Positions 1 to 9,700 of a stretch of DNA of 24,126 bases are shown one piece after another; position 1 is the stretch's first letter; every line of letters starts with the position of its first letter. Under the pieces are notes generated by a model, which did not search any database, was not told the DNA's origin, and saw only the letters and a list, made by a program, of their open reading frames with translations. This DNA comes from Myxococcales bacterium. GTDB taxonomy: Bacteria > Myxococcota_A > Bradymonadia > UBA4248. The stretch is taken from contig SFMP01000033.1 of the NCBI GenBank assembly GCA_004554395.1, positions 1 to 24,126 of the forward strand, written 5' to 3'. The position numbers and the translations under genes were made by a program.

Positions 1-1705
1 AGGCCGCAGCAACACCACTTCCGTTATGCACATCGGCATTTTTCACCGCCTTGGCTGTAAGTCTCAGCGTATGACTACCCTGCCCTTGAATTTGAATGTA
101 ATAAATCGGATGATCGACACTGTTTTCAACTTTGTTGGGAAAATGTAATTGCACACAATACCCACTGGCGAGAAGCTGATTTGTACATGGCTTCATTATC
201 CCCTTACCTTTGCTCGCCGTGAGGTCATGGTCTGCTATCAAATCCTTGGATGTGGTATTTTGGGTTCCTTCCTTTCCCACCATCTCCCACTTGAGACCAT
301 ACTCGGGGATATGATTGGCTTGATCGGAATAATAGGCAACGACCGACGGATCGGCTGTCGCCTCTCCGATGACGCCGATAATGCCTTCGAAAATTTCGAG
401 ACGTATCGAATCGATGATCGCGGCATATTTCTTTTTGTTCTCTTGCTTCGACAAATCGATCTTAGCCACAGAACGCGTGCCAAACTCCGCTTCAAGGCGT
501 TCGACCGGAACGACGATCTTGCTATTGCATTTGTATTCATAGCCGCCGGATTCGGTCTTACCCGAACTGACGGAGTCGCCAATGACCGGTTTCGTCAAAG
601 AAAAGATGGCGTTCATGAGATTGATAAACGAATCGCTACCCGTCAAGATGTGCCCGAGAATGAAAAAGGCGCGGGCGTTTTCGTTATAAGCCTCTTCGAG
701 TTCGTTGATGACAGAACACATTTCGGAATCGATGCTCAGCGATCCCAATGCACCCGCTTTTGTCGTTGAAATAATCGACGAATCGAGCGCACCGACAAAC
801 GCCACGCGCAACTTCTCAGATTCTGAATCGTCGGATGACACGGCGACGTTATAATGCGTTAGCCACTTTTTGCCTTCCGATTTATCGTCTAAATTCGAGG
901 CGACGTATTCATATCGGTAGCGTTCATCATCATTACCCGACGTCGCCATTTCGATGAGTGGCGACAAATACGCCATGCGCTTGTCGAAATTGTGATTGCC
1001 AAATGTATCGACGTTTAATCCCATGAGACTGAGGATTTGCGGTGTCGGCAAATCGTTAAACGTCGCCGAGGCGGCTTGTGATACACCAAACGAATCGCCA
1101 TTGCCCACGTAAACCTGCGTCTTACTCCCCGAATCAGATTTGAGCGAATCCCATGTTTTTCGCATCGGTATAGCGCCTCCCGACACATAATCGCAGCGAT
1201 ACGCCGCAATCGGTTCACTCGGCTTCAATTTGTCATTGATCGCCTTTGCAAGCAATTCGGCGTCTTTATCAGTTTCATCCGAAACATCATTACACACGAT
1301 ATTTAAATGATCTAATAACGGATATGGCTTAAACGATATCGCTGATCCAGCATTATTGACAGTTACGCCAAGATCCGAAACAGCAGTACCGAGTTCATCA
1401 ATGACGACACATTTACCTCCATCACAAGGCTCTCCCTTATAATATAATGTACCTTCCGTCGTTGCACTAAAGCTCGACAAATCGTAAACATTCGATTGAT
1501 TTGCATAAATATATAACGATTCTCGCTCGGGTAGAATGTGCCCGCCCCACTCCGACAAAACCATGATGTCGAATTGGTAAACCTCGCCATTTGCGGCGTT
1601 ATCGTATTCTATGACGATGTTTTCGGGTGCGTAGCACGAGGCGATCGGCGAGCAACAGGCGACCAGTCCCCAAAACAATACGTTGCGCAATGAGCTCTTT
1701 TTCAT
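1..1705 (-). CDS. Lipoprotein with degenerate 5'-nucleotidase/UshA-type metallophosphatase domain (3' end off window)
   Basis: The reading frame is open from an ATG at 1705 to the window edge, giving at least 568 residues with the C-terminus missing. AGGA lies 8 bases before the ATG. The N-terminus is a lipoprotein signal (MKKSSLRNVLFWGLVACC); the modified Cys could be C17 (LVAC) or C24 (IASC). Residues about 195-240 resemble the metallophosphatase core of 5'-nucleotidases: GNGDSFGVSQAAS corresponds to the family's GD-F-GS block, and GLNVDTFGNHNFD to its LG-D-GNHEFD block. A later FVGALDSS...GALGSLSID stretch and an H near residue 350 (ILGHILTGSD) also fit. The first metal motif (normally NDLHG) is blurred to CNDVSDE, with Asp kept but His absent, so activity is doubtful. 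It follows the 1048-residue lipoprotein by 169 bp and is probably anchored in the outer membrane. The family call is mine from motifs; the substrate is unknown. Confidence 0.75.
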   Translation of the reverse strand, partial: MKKSSLRNVLFWGLVACCSPIASCYAPENIVIEYDNAANGEVYQFDIMVLSEWGGHILPERESLYIYANQSNVYDLSSFSATTEGTLYYKGEPCDGGKCVVIDELGTAVSDLGVTVNNAGSAISFKPYPLLDHLNIVCNDVSDETDKDAELLAKAINDKLKPSEPIAAYRCDYVSGGAIPMRKTWDSLKSDSGSKTQVYVGNGDSFGVSQAASATFNDLPTPQILSLMGLNVDTFGNHNFDKRMAYLSPLIEMATSGNDDERYRYEYVASNLDDKSEGKKWLTHYNVAVSSDDSESEKLRVAFVGALDSSIISTTKAGALGSLSIDSEMCSVINELEEAYNENARAFFILGHILTGSDSFINLMNAIFSLTKPVIGDSVSSGKTESGGYEYKCNSKIVVPVERLEAEFGTRSVAKIDLSKQENKKKYAAIIDSIRLEIFEGIIGVIGEATADPSVVAYYSDQANHIPEYGLKWEMVGKEGTQNTTSKDLIADHDLTASKGKGIMKPCTNQLLASGYCVQLHFPNKVENSVDHPIYYIQIQGQGSHTLRLTAKAVKNADVHNGSGVAAA

Positions 1706-1818
1706 GATCCATTCCTATATCGACAAACGACGAGAATACGCATTGCATCGAAGAGATGCCCCCAGTGCGATATTTTATCACCTTTGGCGGGCGATGGGAA
1801 TGGTCTTTATGCGATTTG

Positions 1819-1901
1819 CCGCATGTGCGCCGCCGTGCAAGCGCGCATGCGGTGATCGTTTCGACGAGACTAGATCAATTGACGACACACGACGTCAATT
1901 G
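1819..1901 (-). terminator. Two consecutive hairpins at the end of the 1048-residue lipoprotein gene
   Basis: A perfect 9-bp inverted repeat (CAATTGACG / CGTCAATTG, 8-base loop) at 1876-1901 overlaps the stop codon. A second stem at 1819-1852 has 7 bp, one T-G wobble and 4 bp around a 10-base loop. Neither is followed by a U-tract on the minus strand, so this is not a textbook intrinsic terminator. A 3' mRNA-stabilising or Rho-linked role is equally possible. Confidence 0.4.
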
Positions 1902-4900
1902 GATTTCATCGTCGTTGTTATCGGAATTGCATTCGACAGTCGTGCGCCCGCCTTCGCCGTCGTCGTTTGTCTTCATGCGAATTCTCAAACCGATGGCGAT
2001 ATCGTCGGCGGGCAACGAACACGAGACAGCTAAGCAGCCACCCGTCGGCACATTTTCGCTCGTATAGGCGGTGCAATACTTTTCGCCCAAAGAGCCATCT
2101 TCATTGACCTTGTAGAAAGATGCCGGCATTTTGGCACCGACGGTCTTTGTCCCGCGATTGCAGACGACGCCATTGAGGACGATTTCTTGCCCATATTGCG
2201 CGCAGACGTTTTCTTTATCGAGTTTGCCCGTAATATCGGGCGCGACATTTGCCCCCTGAACGCCTTGCGCATTGGCGCGATAGTTGTTTAAGCCCTTGGT
2301 AAGGAAATTCTGCACCCATTGCGTCGCTTTTGGGATCGTCATATCGTCTTTGATATTCGTAATCGAATAGGGGAATTGATTCCAAATGTTACGCGCAGCG
2401 ACCCAACGGTCGTATCGATCGCGCATGACTCGGACGCCGGCGAGTACTTCGGCTTCGGAGCCCATTTTGCGAATGGCACGACATACTTTCGGCGACGATT
2501 CATCGCCATCGATTTGCCGCATACACCCGTATTCGTCTTTTACAGTCCCATCGGCATTTTTCCGCCAATTGCATTCGGCATCGGATTCACAAACGCAGAA
2601 ATTGTTTTCACATCGATTCGACGTACAATCGCTGTGATATTTGCATCGAATTCCGCGGTGCGTTTTGTCGTACTGCGAGCAACCGCGTTGCATGGCATTG
2701 GCAGGCACGACGATTTCAGCCGAACCGTCGTTGTCGACGTCGGCTATCGTCGGCATTTCGTATGCCGTACGACTCGATTGTTTCGACGAAAAGAGCACTT
2801 CGCCCGTCTTTCCATCGTAGATGCGCGTATAGCATTCGTCGGCATAGACGACTTCGATTTGTCCATCGCCATCGAAATCGAAAACAGCCGATCCCGTCGT
2901 AAACGAGGAATCGTCTTGGTTCTTCATTTCCCAAAGATAGTTCTGTTTGGCGCATTCTTTGGGCAATTGATTGTCGGCGTTGGGTTGGCAACGCGGATCG
3001 ATGACGCGGTAATAATCGCCAAATGCCACACCGATTTCTGGCAACGTATCGCCATCGAAATCGCCAATCGTCGGAGCTCCACCGCCATAGAGATTTGGGA
3101 TGTGCATCACGCGTTGAACGGACTTCGTCGTCTTTCCATCTTTATCGGTAGATTGTGCGAGGGCGAAAATCGAAAGCGAAGCCGCACCGCGCCCTGCTTC
3201 AATACCCGATGTCGAAACGAATTCGGCAATGCCATCGGTCTTGTTCCAATCGAATGCCTCGGGCGTAGCCCCGACCGTTCCAATATCGGCAAAAGCGTGA
3301 AGCACGGCTTTATCGGATTGACTTCCTTCGCGCGTGTATTCGGGCGCCCAATATTGTGCCGTTATCGCGCCTTTATCGTCGCGTTCGACCGTCCATTCGT
3401 AGACATTTGGTCCGTAGCCCACTTCGACCGACTTTCCATGATAATCGACATAAACATTCGACTTTCCGCCCTCCGAAATCCATTCGATTTTGCCGTCTTT
3501 ATCGATATCGCCGACCGTGGGAAACTTCGATCGTCCGTCGAGGGGGAGATATTGAAGGCCGTTGAGTTTTTTTCCAGTTCGAGCGTCGAGGACTTCACCC
3601 GCAGGCGTGAGTAGCTCGGCGATGCCGTCGTCGTTGACATCGTGAAGTGCAAGACCACCCCAACTAAACTGAGTCGTATGCAGTTTCGTACCATCAATTG
3701 CAGCTTTTCCCGTAATATACCAATCGGCGACGTATTTCTTGAGTTCTGGATTCCATTTAAACTTGACGATACCGCCACCATCGCCTGTATTTGTCGAAGA
3801 ATCTATTTTGGGTTGATGTGGTGAACGCTGTGCAAATATCGAAACATAGCCCGTATCATCGACGACGCCAACGGCGAGCGCGACACCCGCTGTCACATAA
3901 TGATTGTCGTCGTATATATTTTCAATCACTTTGCAAGATTCTGGATCGACGAGTCGAATGACACCAAATTGGTAGGCTTCATCGACCGGTTGCCAAATGC
4001 CACTGATAAACGATGTAAAGATGAGGGTGTTTGACGTCGATTTGGGATTATGTGGTGTTTTGGCGACGAGTACGGGCGTGACGACGCTTTTGGACTTCGG
4101 ATACGGATCGCCCGTCTCGGGCCCCGTCCAATCGCACTGCAAGTCGGCTTCGAAGAGCCCCGGTTCGGTCTGGTAAACACAAGCATCGTTCATATTGAGA
4201 CGCGGCCCCATGCCATAGGGAATGCAAACGTTTTTCGTTTCACATGACTCCTCCGTGCAACAATACGTATCGGCTTGGCATTGACTATCGGATTGGCATT
4301 CGGCTTTTGCGATACACAATCCCGAAAAACAAATGTCGCCCTGCAGAGGACAGATATGCGTTGCATCGCAAGTTTCACCGTTTGAATACATTTTGCAAAC
4401 GCCACCATCGCAAATGCCACCACGGCATATATACTGAGACGAATCGCACGCTTGCCCAAGATCTACGAGTTGTGCGCAAATGTCATCGCCATTGCACGTC
4501 AATCCCTCGTTGCACTCGTAATAAAAACCACACGACTCGCCTTCTCCGACGTACTTCAAACACATCGACAAATCGGGGGCGCAAATTGCGCCATCGCGAC
4601 AAATTACGCCTTCGCCGCATGTAGCACCCAATTCGCCCCATACGCCGCACATGCCTTCGATGCATTCTCCCGTCATACAGTGCGAAGCCGCATCGCATGA
4701 TTCGCCCATCGCCGCCTTTTTTAAGCACTTTTTATCGACACAAACCTTATCGATACTGCACTTTCGCTTGGAGTCGCATTCCCCATCTTCGATTGGAGGC
4801 TCGGGTTTTGCCACCGGGTCTTGGCACAAATTATCGCGGCATTCTAGGCCATCGACACAGTCTTCGCTCGTCGAGCAATCGCCACCGACGTCATTTTTAA

Positions 4901-5021
4901 CATCGCCCTTGCCATCGCCGACGGATATCTCCTTCGCACTATCGTCAGAACACCCACAGGCGAATATCGCCAACAATGCCATTGCCCCAAAAAGTCGCCT
5001 CATTTGCCTTTCGTTATTCAT
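1875..5021 (-). CDS. Large Cys-rich, FG-GAP/VCBS-repeat lipoprotein
   Basis: This 1048-residue protein starts at an ATG with a strong GGAGG four bases upstream; the later in-frame ATG (M7) has a weaker site. The signal ends in a lipobox (LAIFAC, then GCSDD), so it should be a surface or periplasm-facing lipoprotein. Residues about 45-280 form a run of small disulfide-rich modules (repeats like CDAASHCMTGECIEGMCG). Residues about 300-800 contain FG-GAP/VCBS calcium-loop signatures typical of beta-propellers: HDVNDDGIAE near 460, GDIDKDGKIE near 502, GDFDGDTLPE near 653, FDFDGDGQIE near 713 and ADVDNDGSAE near 757. A second Cys-rich insert follows at about 790-850. The C-terminus looks like a CARDB-type beta-sandwich ending in a VECNSDNND motif. 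Such architectures are common in Myxococcota-type genomes and probably serve adhesion or surface recognition; no enzyme motif is visible. Confidence 0.88.
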   Translation of the reverse strand: MNNERQMRRLFGAMALLAIFACGCSDDSAKEISVGDGKGDVKNDVGGDCSTSEDCVDGLECRDNLCQDPVAKPEPPIEDGECDSKRKCSIDKVCVDKKCLKKAAMGESCDAASHCMTGECIEGMCGVWGELGATCGEGVICRDGAICAPDLSMCLKYVGEGESCGFYYECNEGLTCNGDDICAQLVDLGQACDSSQYICRGGICDGGVCKMYSNGETCDATHICPLQGDICFSGLCIAKAECQSDSQCQADTYCCTEESCETKNVCIPYGMGPRLNMNDACVYQTEPGLFEADLQCDWTGPETGDPYPKSKSVVTPVLVAKTPHNPKSTSNTLIFTSFISGIWQPVDEAYQFGVIRLVDPESCKVIENIYDDNHYVTAGVALAVGVVDDTGYVSIFAQRSPHQPKIDSSTNTGDGGGIVKFKWNPELKKYVADWYITGKAAIDGTKLHTTQFSWGGLALHDVNDDGIAELLTPAGEVLDARTGKKLNGLQYLPLDGRSKFPTVGDIDKDGKIEWISEGGKSNVYVDYHGKSVEVGYGPNVYEWTVERDDKGAITAQYWAPEYTREGSQSDKAVLHAFADIGTVGATPEAFDWNKTDGIAEFVSTSGIEAGRGAASLSIFALAQSTDKDGKTTKSVQRVMHIPNLYGGGAPTIGDFDGDTLPEIGVAFGDYYRVIDPRCQPNADNQLPKECAKQNYLWEMKNQDDSSFTTGSAVFDFDGDGQIEVVYADECYTRIYDGKTGEVLFSSKQSSRTAYEMPTIADVDNDGSAEIVVPANAMQRGCSQYDKTHRGIRCKYHSDCTSNRCENNFCVCESDAECNWRKNADGTVKDEYGCMRQIDGDESSPKVCRAIRKMGSEAEVLAGVRVMRDRYDRWVAARNIWNQFPYSITNIKDDMTIPKATQWVQNFLTKGLNNYRANAQGVQGANVAPDITGKLDKENVCAQYGQEIVLNGVVCNRGTKTVGAKMPASFYKVNEDGSLGEKYCTAYTSENVPTGGCLAVSCSLPADDIAIGLRIRMKTNDDGEGGRTTVECNSDNNDDEIQLTSCVVN

Positions 5022-5046
5022 TGATCCTCCGAATACCTACACACGA

Positions 5047-5065
5047 GGAAATCGATCAAATTTCC
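5047..5065. promoter_or_regulatory. Inverted repeat in the leader of the large lipoprotein gene
   Basis: GGAAAT and ATTTCC flank a 7-base spacer, 26 bases upstream of the ATG at 5021. A TATAAG box (5081-5086 on the minus strand) lies just upstream but has no convincing -35 partner. The placement suits either an operator or a small 5'-UTR hairpin. The rest of 5066-5171 shows nothing else I can support. Confidence 0.25.
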
Positions 5066-5171
5066 TACACGACGTGCCCCCTTATAGCTTGAAATCACAC
5101 ACTTTTCCATTTTAATACAATTGGCGGCAACGCGAAAAAACGATTGCATTGAGTCGATATCGATGCCCCAT

Positions 5172-6098
5172 CTATTTTTCTTGGAGCTCAATTTTTTCGA
5201 TCGTCGTGCGGCTGTACTTTTGCGGGTGCAGAGCGCGATCGATGAGGCCTGAGTGAACGATATAGGCTTGTGTATGGGTAGGCACTGGGCCGACGCTGAG
5301 CCCGACGAGTTCGCCTTGACGCGTAAACATGGGGTAGCCGTTGCGGGCGACGTGGTTTGACGTGGCGTAGGTGTGGGACTGTTGGAGCGAAAAGACGTGT
5401 TGTGTCAGTTGTTGATAGGTCGATTGCGGTTGGAGCAATAGGAAGGCGACGCCGGGCAAGATGTCGTCGTTGGCGGCGAAATCGTATATCGAAACGGGTT
5501 CGATATTTGGCAATCGTTGCGTCGAAAGGATGGCGACGTTTTGGGCGTCGTCGCGGTATTCGAGTTTTGCTTCGTAGTTGCGTTTATCGAGTGCGACGGT
5601 AATCTTTTTAGCGCCAGTGAGCCAGTCGGCAGTCGTGAGGAAGTACTGTCGCATCGCATCGGATTCGCGTTTTGGTGGGGTTTTGTCGGCAAATGGGCTC
5701 GACGATCGACGATATGAATCGTCGAAAAACGAATGTGCATGGTTGGACTCGGGCTTGGCGGTGTCGTCGCTGGCGACAAATTCAGGATCGATGACATCGG
5801 TGAGCGCCGAAGCAGAGATGGCGACGGCAGCGCCGTCGAATACGCGAGTGCCTTGGGCCAGAGGATGCACACTATCGCCTTGGGCACGAACGACGACGAC
5901 GGCTTTTGCAAGGCGACGTTCGAGCGCCGTTTGTTCCCCATAGGTCATTGCCATATCGCCGACATGTGCTTGCGAAACGCCGGGGCGGCCCGCGACAAAC
6001 GTCGGCAATTGGGCATGAGCTGTTTGGCATAAGCCGATCGTGCACACGGCACTTCCCAATATACACTCTCTGCAAAGCGCGCGTAGATGGAGTTTCAT
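5172..6098 (-). CDS. Exported HtrA/trypsin-like protein with no catalytic triad (pseudoprotease)
   Basis: I start it at the ATG at 6098 (308 residues), which has GAGGA just upstream and opens directly into a Sec signal peptide with a likely cut after AHA (residue 29). A longer frame reaches 6158 but adds only a non-signal stretch. The mature part aligns by eye with the chymotrypsin-like domain of HtrA/Deg proteases. LTTADWLTGAKKITV (about 154-168) matches the usual LTNNHVVEGA--ITV, but Asp158 replaces the catalytic His. DDAQNVAIL (183-191) matches D--TDLAVL, with Asn187 replacing Asp. ARNGYPMF-QGELVGL (251-266) matches GNSGGPLF--GEVVGI, with Asn253 replacing Ser. A roughly 50-residue low-complexity insert (about 100-150) sits before the first motif, and no PDZ domain follows. 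I infer a periplasmic binding or scaffold role instead of proteolysis. Confidence 0.72.
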   Translation of the reverse strand: MKLHLRALCRECILGSAVCTIGLCQTAHAQLPTFVAGRPGVSQAHVGDMAMTYGEQTALERRLAKAVVVVRAQGDSVHPLAQGTRVFDGAAVAISASALTDVIDPEFVASDDTAKPESNHAHSFFDDSYRRSSSPFADKTPPKRESDAMRQYFLTTADWLTGAKKITVALDKRNYEAKLEYRDDAQNVAILSTQRLPNIEPVSIYDFAANDDILPGVAFLLLQPQSTYQQLTQHVFSLQQSHTYATSNHVARNGYPMFTRQGELVGLSVGPVPTHTQAYIVHSGLIDRALHPQKYSRTTIEKIELQEK

Positions 6099-6156
6099 CG
6101 AGTCCTCGTTCGTTTGACAGCCTAAGCGTGCACCATCGCAAGCGCGATAGCGCGGC

Positions 6157-6175
6157 AATGCGCCAACGGCGCATT
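6157..6175. promoter_or_regulatory. Perfect 8-bp hairpin in the leader of the HtrA-like gene
   Basis: AATGCGCC and GGCGCATT flank a 3-base loop about 60 bases upstream of the ATG at 6098. A weak promoter candidate lies behind it on the minus strand: TTGCAT at 6215-6220 and CATATT at 6192-6197, spacing 17. If that promoter is real, the hairpin is in the 5' UTR and could affect translation. Confidence 0.3.
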
Positions 6176-6244
6176 ACCCCCAACAATGCGAAATATGGTG
6201 CAAGATGGGTCGGAATGCAACTTTTCGACGCTCGATTGCGATAA

Positions 6245-6550
6245 CGCTAGCTGCCGTGGGGGGATTTTTGTGACGCCCATTCAGGGCGCTAGATGTGGGG
6301 ATGATTGATTTTTAAGGGGGCGGGCGACAGAAAGAGTTTTATAAACAACATATAAATACACACATCAAATCATGCAAATATATAACGAACATTTTAATTC
6401 ACATCCTTCTACACCACCCATATGTAATTCTAATAACATTTCATTAAATAACATTTACAAAATCACACAAGCAATAATCCAATCAATATTTCATCAAACA
6501 TCGCTTATTAAATAATATAAGCAATAATTCAATAAAATGAAAAGTCAATA
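6245..6550. other. Non-coding stretch with AT-rich island
   Basis: No gene is seen. Roughly 6338-6548 is strongly AT-rich, unlike the GC-balanced surroundings, and contains imperfect repeats (AAGCAATAAT occurs twice, at about 6470 and 6522). The start (6280-6325) has G-rich text resembling the spacer at 11690-11750 (GGGGATGATTGA in both). It could hold regulatory or structural DNA, but no motif decides this. Confidence 0.4.
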
Positions 6551-6557
6551 TAGCGGA

Positions 6558-6748
6558 GGCGTATGCGCGCAAGGGCGTAGCCCGAGCACATAGCCGTAGC
6601 TGGAGCCCGTATTGAGCGTTAGCGAAATAGGGCGACCAAGAGCCCGTATTGAGCGTTAGCGAAATAGGGCGACCAAGAGCCCGTATTGAGCGTTAGCGAA
6701 ATAGGGCGACAGCGGAGCGTATTGCCCCACGCTAGTGGTGGGGCAATA
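6558..6748. repeat. Cluster of REP-like palindromes downstream of the activase gene
   Basis: Type A palindrome at 6558-6595 (GGCGTATG...CATAGCC with an inner GGGC-GTA-GCCC stem). Three identical type B palindromes with a 37-bp period are at 6605-6633, 6642-6670 and 6679-6707 (GCCCGTATT...AATAGGGC). A separate 11-bp perfect stem (TATTGCCCCAC / GTGGGGCAATA) is at 6720-6748. The last ends 6 bases after the activase stop codon, so it may act as a 3' end or terminator, though there is no T-run. The same A and B families recur at 16148-16375. Confidence 0.8.
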
Positions 6749-6754
6749 GCGGAG

Positions 6755-9700
6755 CTACCCTGCAGCGGATTCGTCGCAAACGAAATCGATGATGGGTGGC
6801 TTGTCTTTGTAGATGTTTTTGAAAGCCACGGAGAGCATGAGTTTGATGCGGTTGAGTTGGTTGACCTCGCTGGCGCCTGGGTCGTAGTCAATGGGTGCGA
6901 TGTTGGCGTCGGGGTGGAGTTCGCGGAGGCGTTTGATCATGCCTTTGCCTGTGACGTGGTTGGGGAGGCACGCAAATGGTTGAATACAGAGGATATTTTT
7001 GACGCCGTCGTGGATGAGTTCGATCATTTCGGCGGTGAGGAACCAACCTTCGCCGGTGGAGTTTCCGAGTTGGAGGACGGGTTTGGTGAGTTCCATCATG
7101 GCGTGGATGTCGAGTGGAGCGGTGAATCGTTTGCTTTGTCGGAGGGCGTCGCAAGCGGGTTTTTGGTAGTACTCGATGACTTTGATGGCGGATTTTGCGA
7201 TGAGCATAGCTTTGAGCGAAGTGCCGAGTCGCGTGTAGCCGAATTCGGAGTCGGAGAGTGAGTAGAGGAAGAAGCCCAGGATGTCGGGGCAGACGGCTTC
7301 GGCGCCTTCGGCTTCGAGGATGTCGACGAGGTGGTTGTTGGCGTCGGGGTGGTATTTGACGAGGATTTCGCCGACGATGCCGACTTTTGGTTTGTTTTTG
7401 GGCGTGATGGGGAGTTGGTCGAAATCGCGCACGATGTCGCGGCATGTGTGCGCGAACGTTTCGAAATCGGCGCGTTGCATGTTCGACTCGCAGATGTTGG
7501 TCCACTTTTCGTAGAGCGCGTTGGCGGCGCCTTTTTCGTCTTCGTAGGGGCGAGTTTTGTAGAGGCACCGCATGAGCACATCGCCGTAGACGAATGCTTG
7601 GATGGCGCGGTGTAGGATGGGGAGATCGAGGTTGAAGCCTGGGTGTTTTTCGAATCCTTGAGCCGAGATAGGGACGACAGGGACGTAGGCGTAGCCGGCT
7701 TCGGCGAGTGCTTTTCGGATAAAGGCGACATAATTGGTGGCGCGGCATCCGCCGCCGGTTTGCGTGATGAAGACGGCGGTTTTGTGCGTGTCGTATTTGC
7801 CCGATTTGAGTGCGTGAACGATTTGGCCCGTGGTGAGGATGGTAGGGAAGCAGGCGTCGTTGTTGACGTATTTGAGTCCTTCGTCGACGACGGCTTGGTC
7901 GGCGCGTTCGACGATTTCGAGGTTATAGCCCTGGGCGTGGAAGACTTTGGCCAGGATTCGGAAGTGGATGGGGCTCATTTGCGGCGCGATGATGGTGTAG
8001 TTATCGCGCATGTGTTTGGTGAACATGCGCGGTCGTGGCCATGCATCTTTGAGCGCGGAGATGGGCGTAGGTGCGGTGTAGTGTGCGGATTGGCGTCGGT
8101 TGCGTTCATCGAGAGCGGCGATGAGGCTTCGGATGCGAATGCGAGCCGCGCCGATATTGCTGCCTTCATCGATTTTGAGGGCGGTATAGATGCGCGAGTT
8201 TGCCTGGAGGATTTCCATGACTTGGTCGGTCGTGACGGCATCGAGCCCGCAGCCGAAGCTGTTGAGTTGTATGAATTCGATTTGGGGCTGAGTGGCGGCA
8301 AATCGAGCGGCGCAATAGAGCCTAGAGTGGTATGCCCATTGATCGACGACGCGGAGTCGGGCGCCCGTATTGCCGCGCCAAGCGACGGCGTCTTCGGTGA
8401 GGATGGCGATGTTGTGTGCGGCGATGACGTCGGGAATGCCGTGATGTATTTCTGGATCGATGTGATAGGGGCGGCCAGCCAAGACGATGGCACGAATGCC
8501 GTGTGCTTTGGCATAGGCGATGGCGCGCGTGCCTTCTTCGCGGATGTCGTTTTTGTAGGCATCGCGTTCGGCGAGTGCGGCGCGGACGGCGCGACCGACT
8601 TCGATGGGGGAGGCGTTGCAGAGGTGTTTGATAACGGCATATAGCCGCGCACCGAGATTTTTGCGGTCGTCGAGATTGATAAATGGGTGGACGAATGGAA
8701 TGCCCGACTCGCGCAGCGCCGACACGTTGCAATTAATGACTTCGGGGTATGACGTGACGATGGGGCAATTGTAGTGATTTGTCGCCGATTCGACTTCGCG
8801 TTCTTCGTAGGCGACGCAAGGATAGAAGATGAAATCGGGGGCTTGCTCGATGAGCCAAGCGATATGACCGTGTGCGATTTTTGCGGGGTAGCATGCCGAT
8901 TCCGAGGGGATTGTATCGATACCGAGTTCGTAGATTTTCTTCGACGACTGTGGAGAAAGAACGACGCGGAAGCCCAAGGCATCGAAAAATGTGAACCAGA
9001 ACGGATAGTTTTCGTACATATTGAGCACGCGCGGAATGCCGACGGTACCGCGCGGTGCGTTTTCGGGCGATCGCGGTGCGTAGTGGAATGTGCGATCGAA
9101 TTTGTATCGATAGAGATTGGGGACTTCGCTCGATTTTGATTTGCCGAGCGGTTTTTCGCAACGGTTTCCCGTCATGAATTTATCGCCATCGCTAAAGGCG
9201 CTAATCGTGAGGAGGCAGTTGTTCGTGCAACCGCCGCATCGGCGCATCGATATTTTGTAGCTAAAGTCGTGCAAGGCTTTGCCGAATCGGAGTTTGCTCT
9301 TCGTTTGATCGGCGGGGCAACGCGATTGGGCGATGATGGCGCAACCGTAGGCGCCCATGAGTCCTGCGATATCGGGGCGATGGGCTTTGAGGCCCGAAAT
9401 GTTTTCGAAAGCTCGCAATACGGCATCGTTGAGGAATGTGCCGCCTTGGACGATGATTTTATCGCCGATGGTCTCGGTATTGCGGAGTTTGATGACTTTG
9501 TAGAGGGCGTTTTTGATGACGGAATAGCTCAATCCTGCCGAAATATCGCCGACGTTAGCGCCTTCTTTTTGGGCCTGTTTCACGCGAGAATTCATGAAGA
9601 CGGTGCATCGCGTGCCCAAGTCGACGGGATTTGGTGCGAAGAGGGCTTCGAGTGCGAAAGATTGCGGTGTATGTTCGAGCGATTTGGCGAAAGTCTCGAT

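Noticed and set aside
2319..3614. 431-residue plus-strand open frame
   Set aside because: It lies fully antisense to the FG-GAP lipoprotein, whose repeats and Cys pattern are clearly real; the composition (many Arg, Ile, Phe) is that of a shadow frame.
7643..8644. 333-residue plus-strand open frame
   Set aside because: Antisense shadow of the activase gene, rich in Asp/Val/Gly as expected from the reversed codons.
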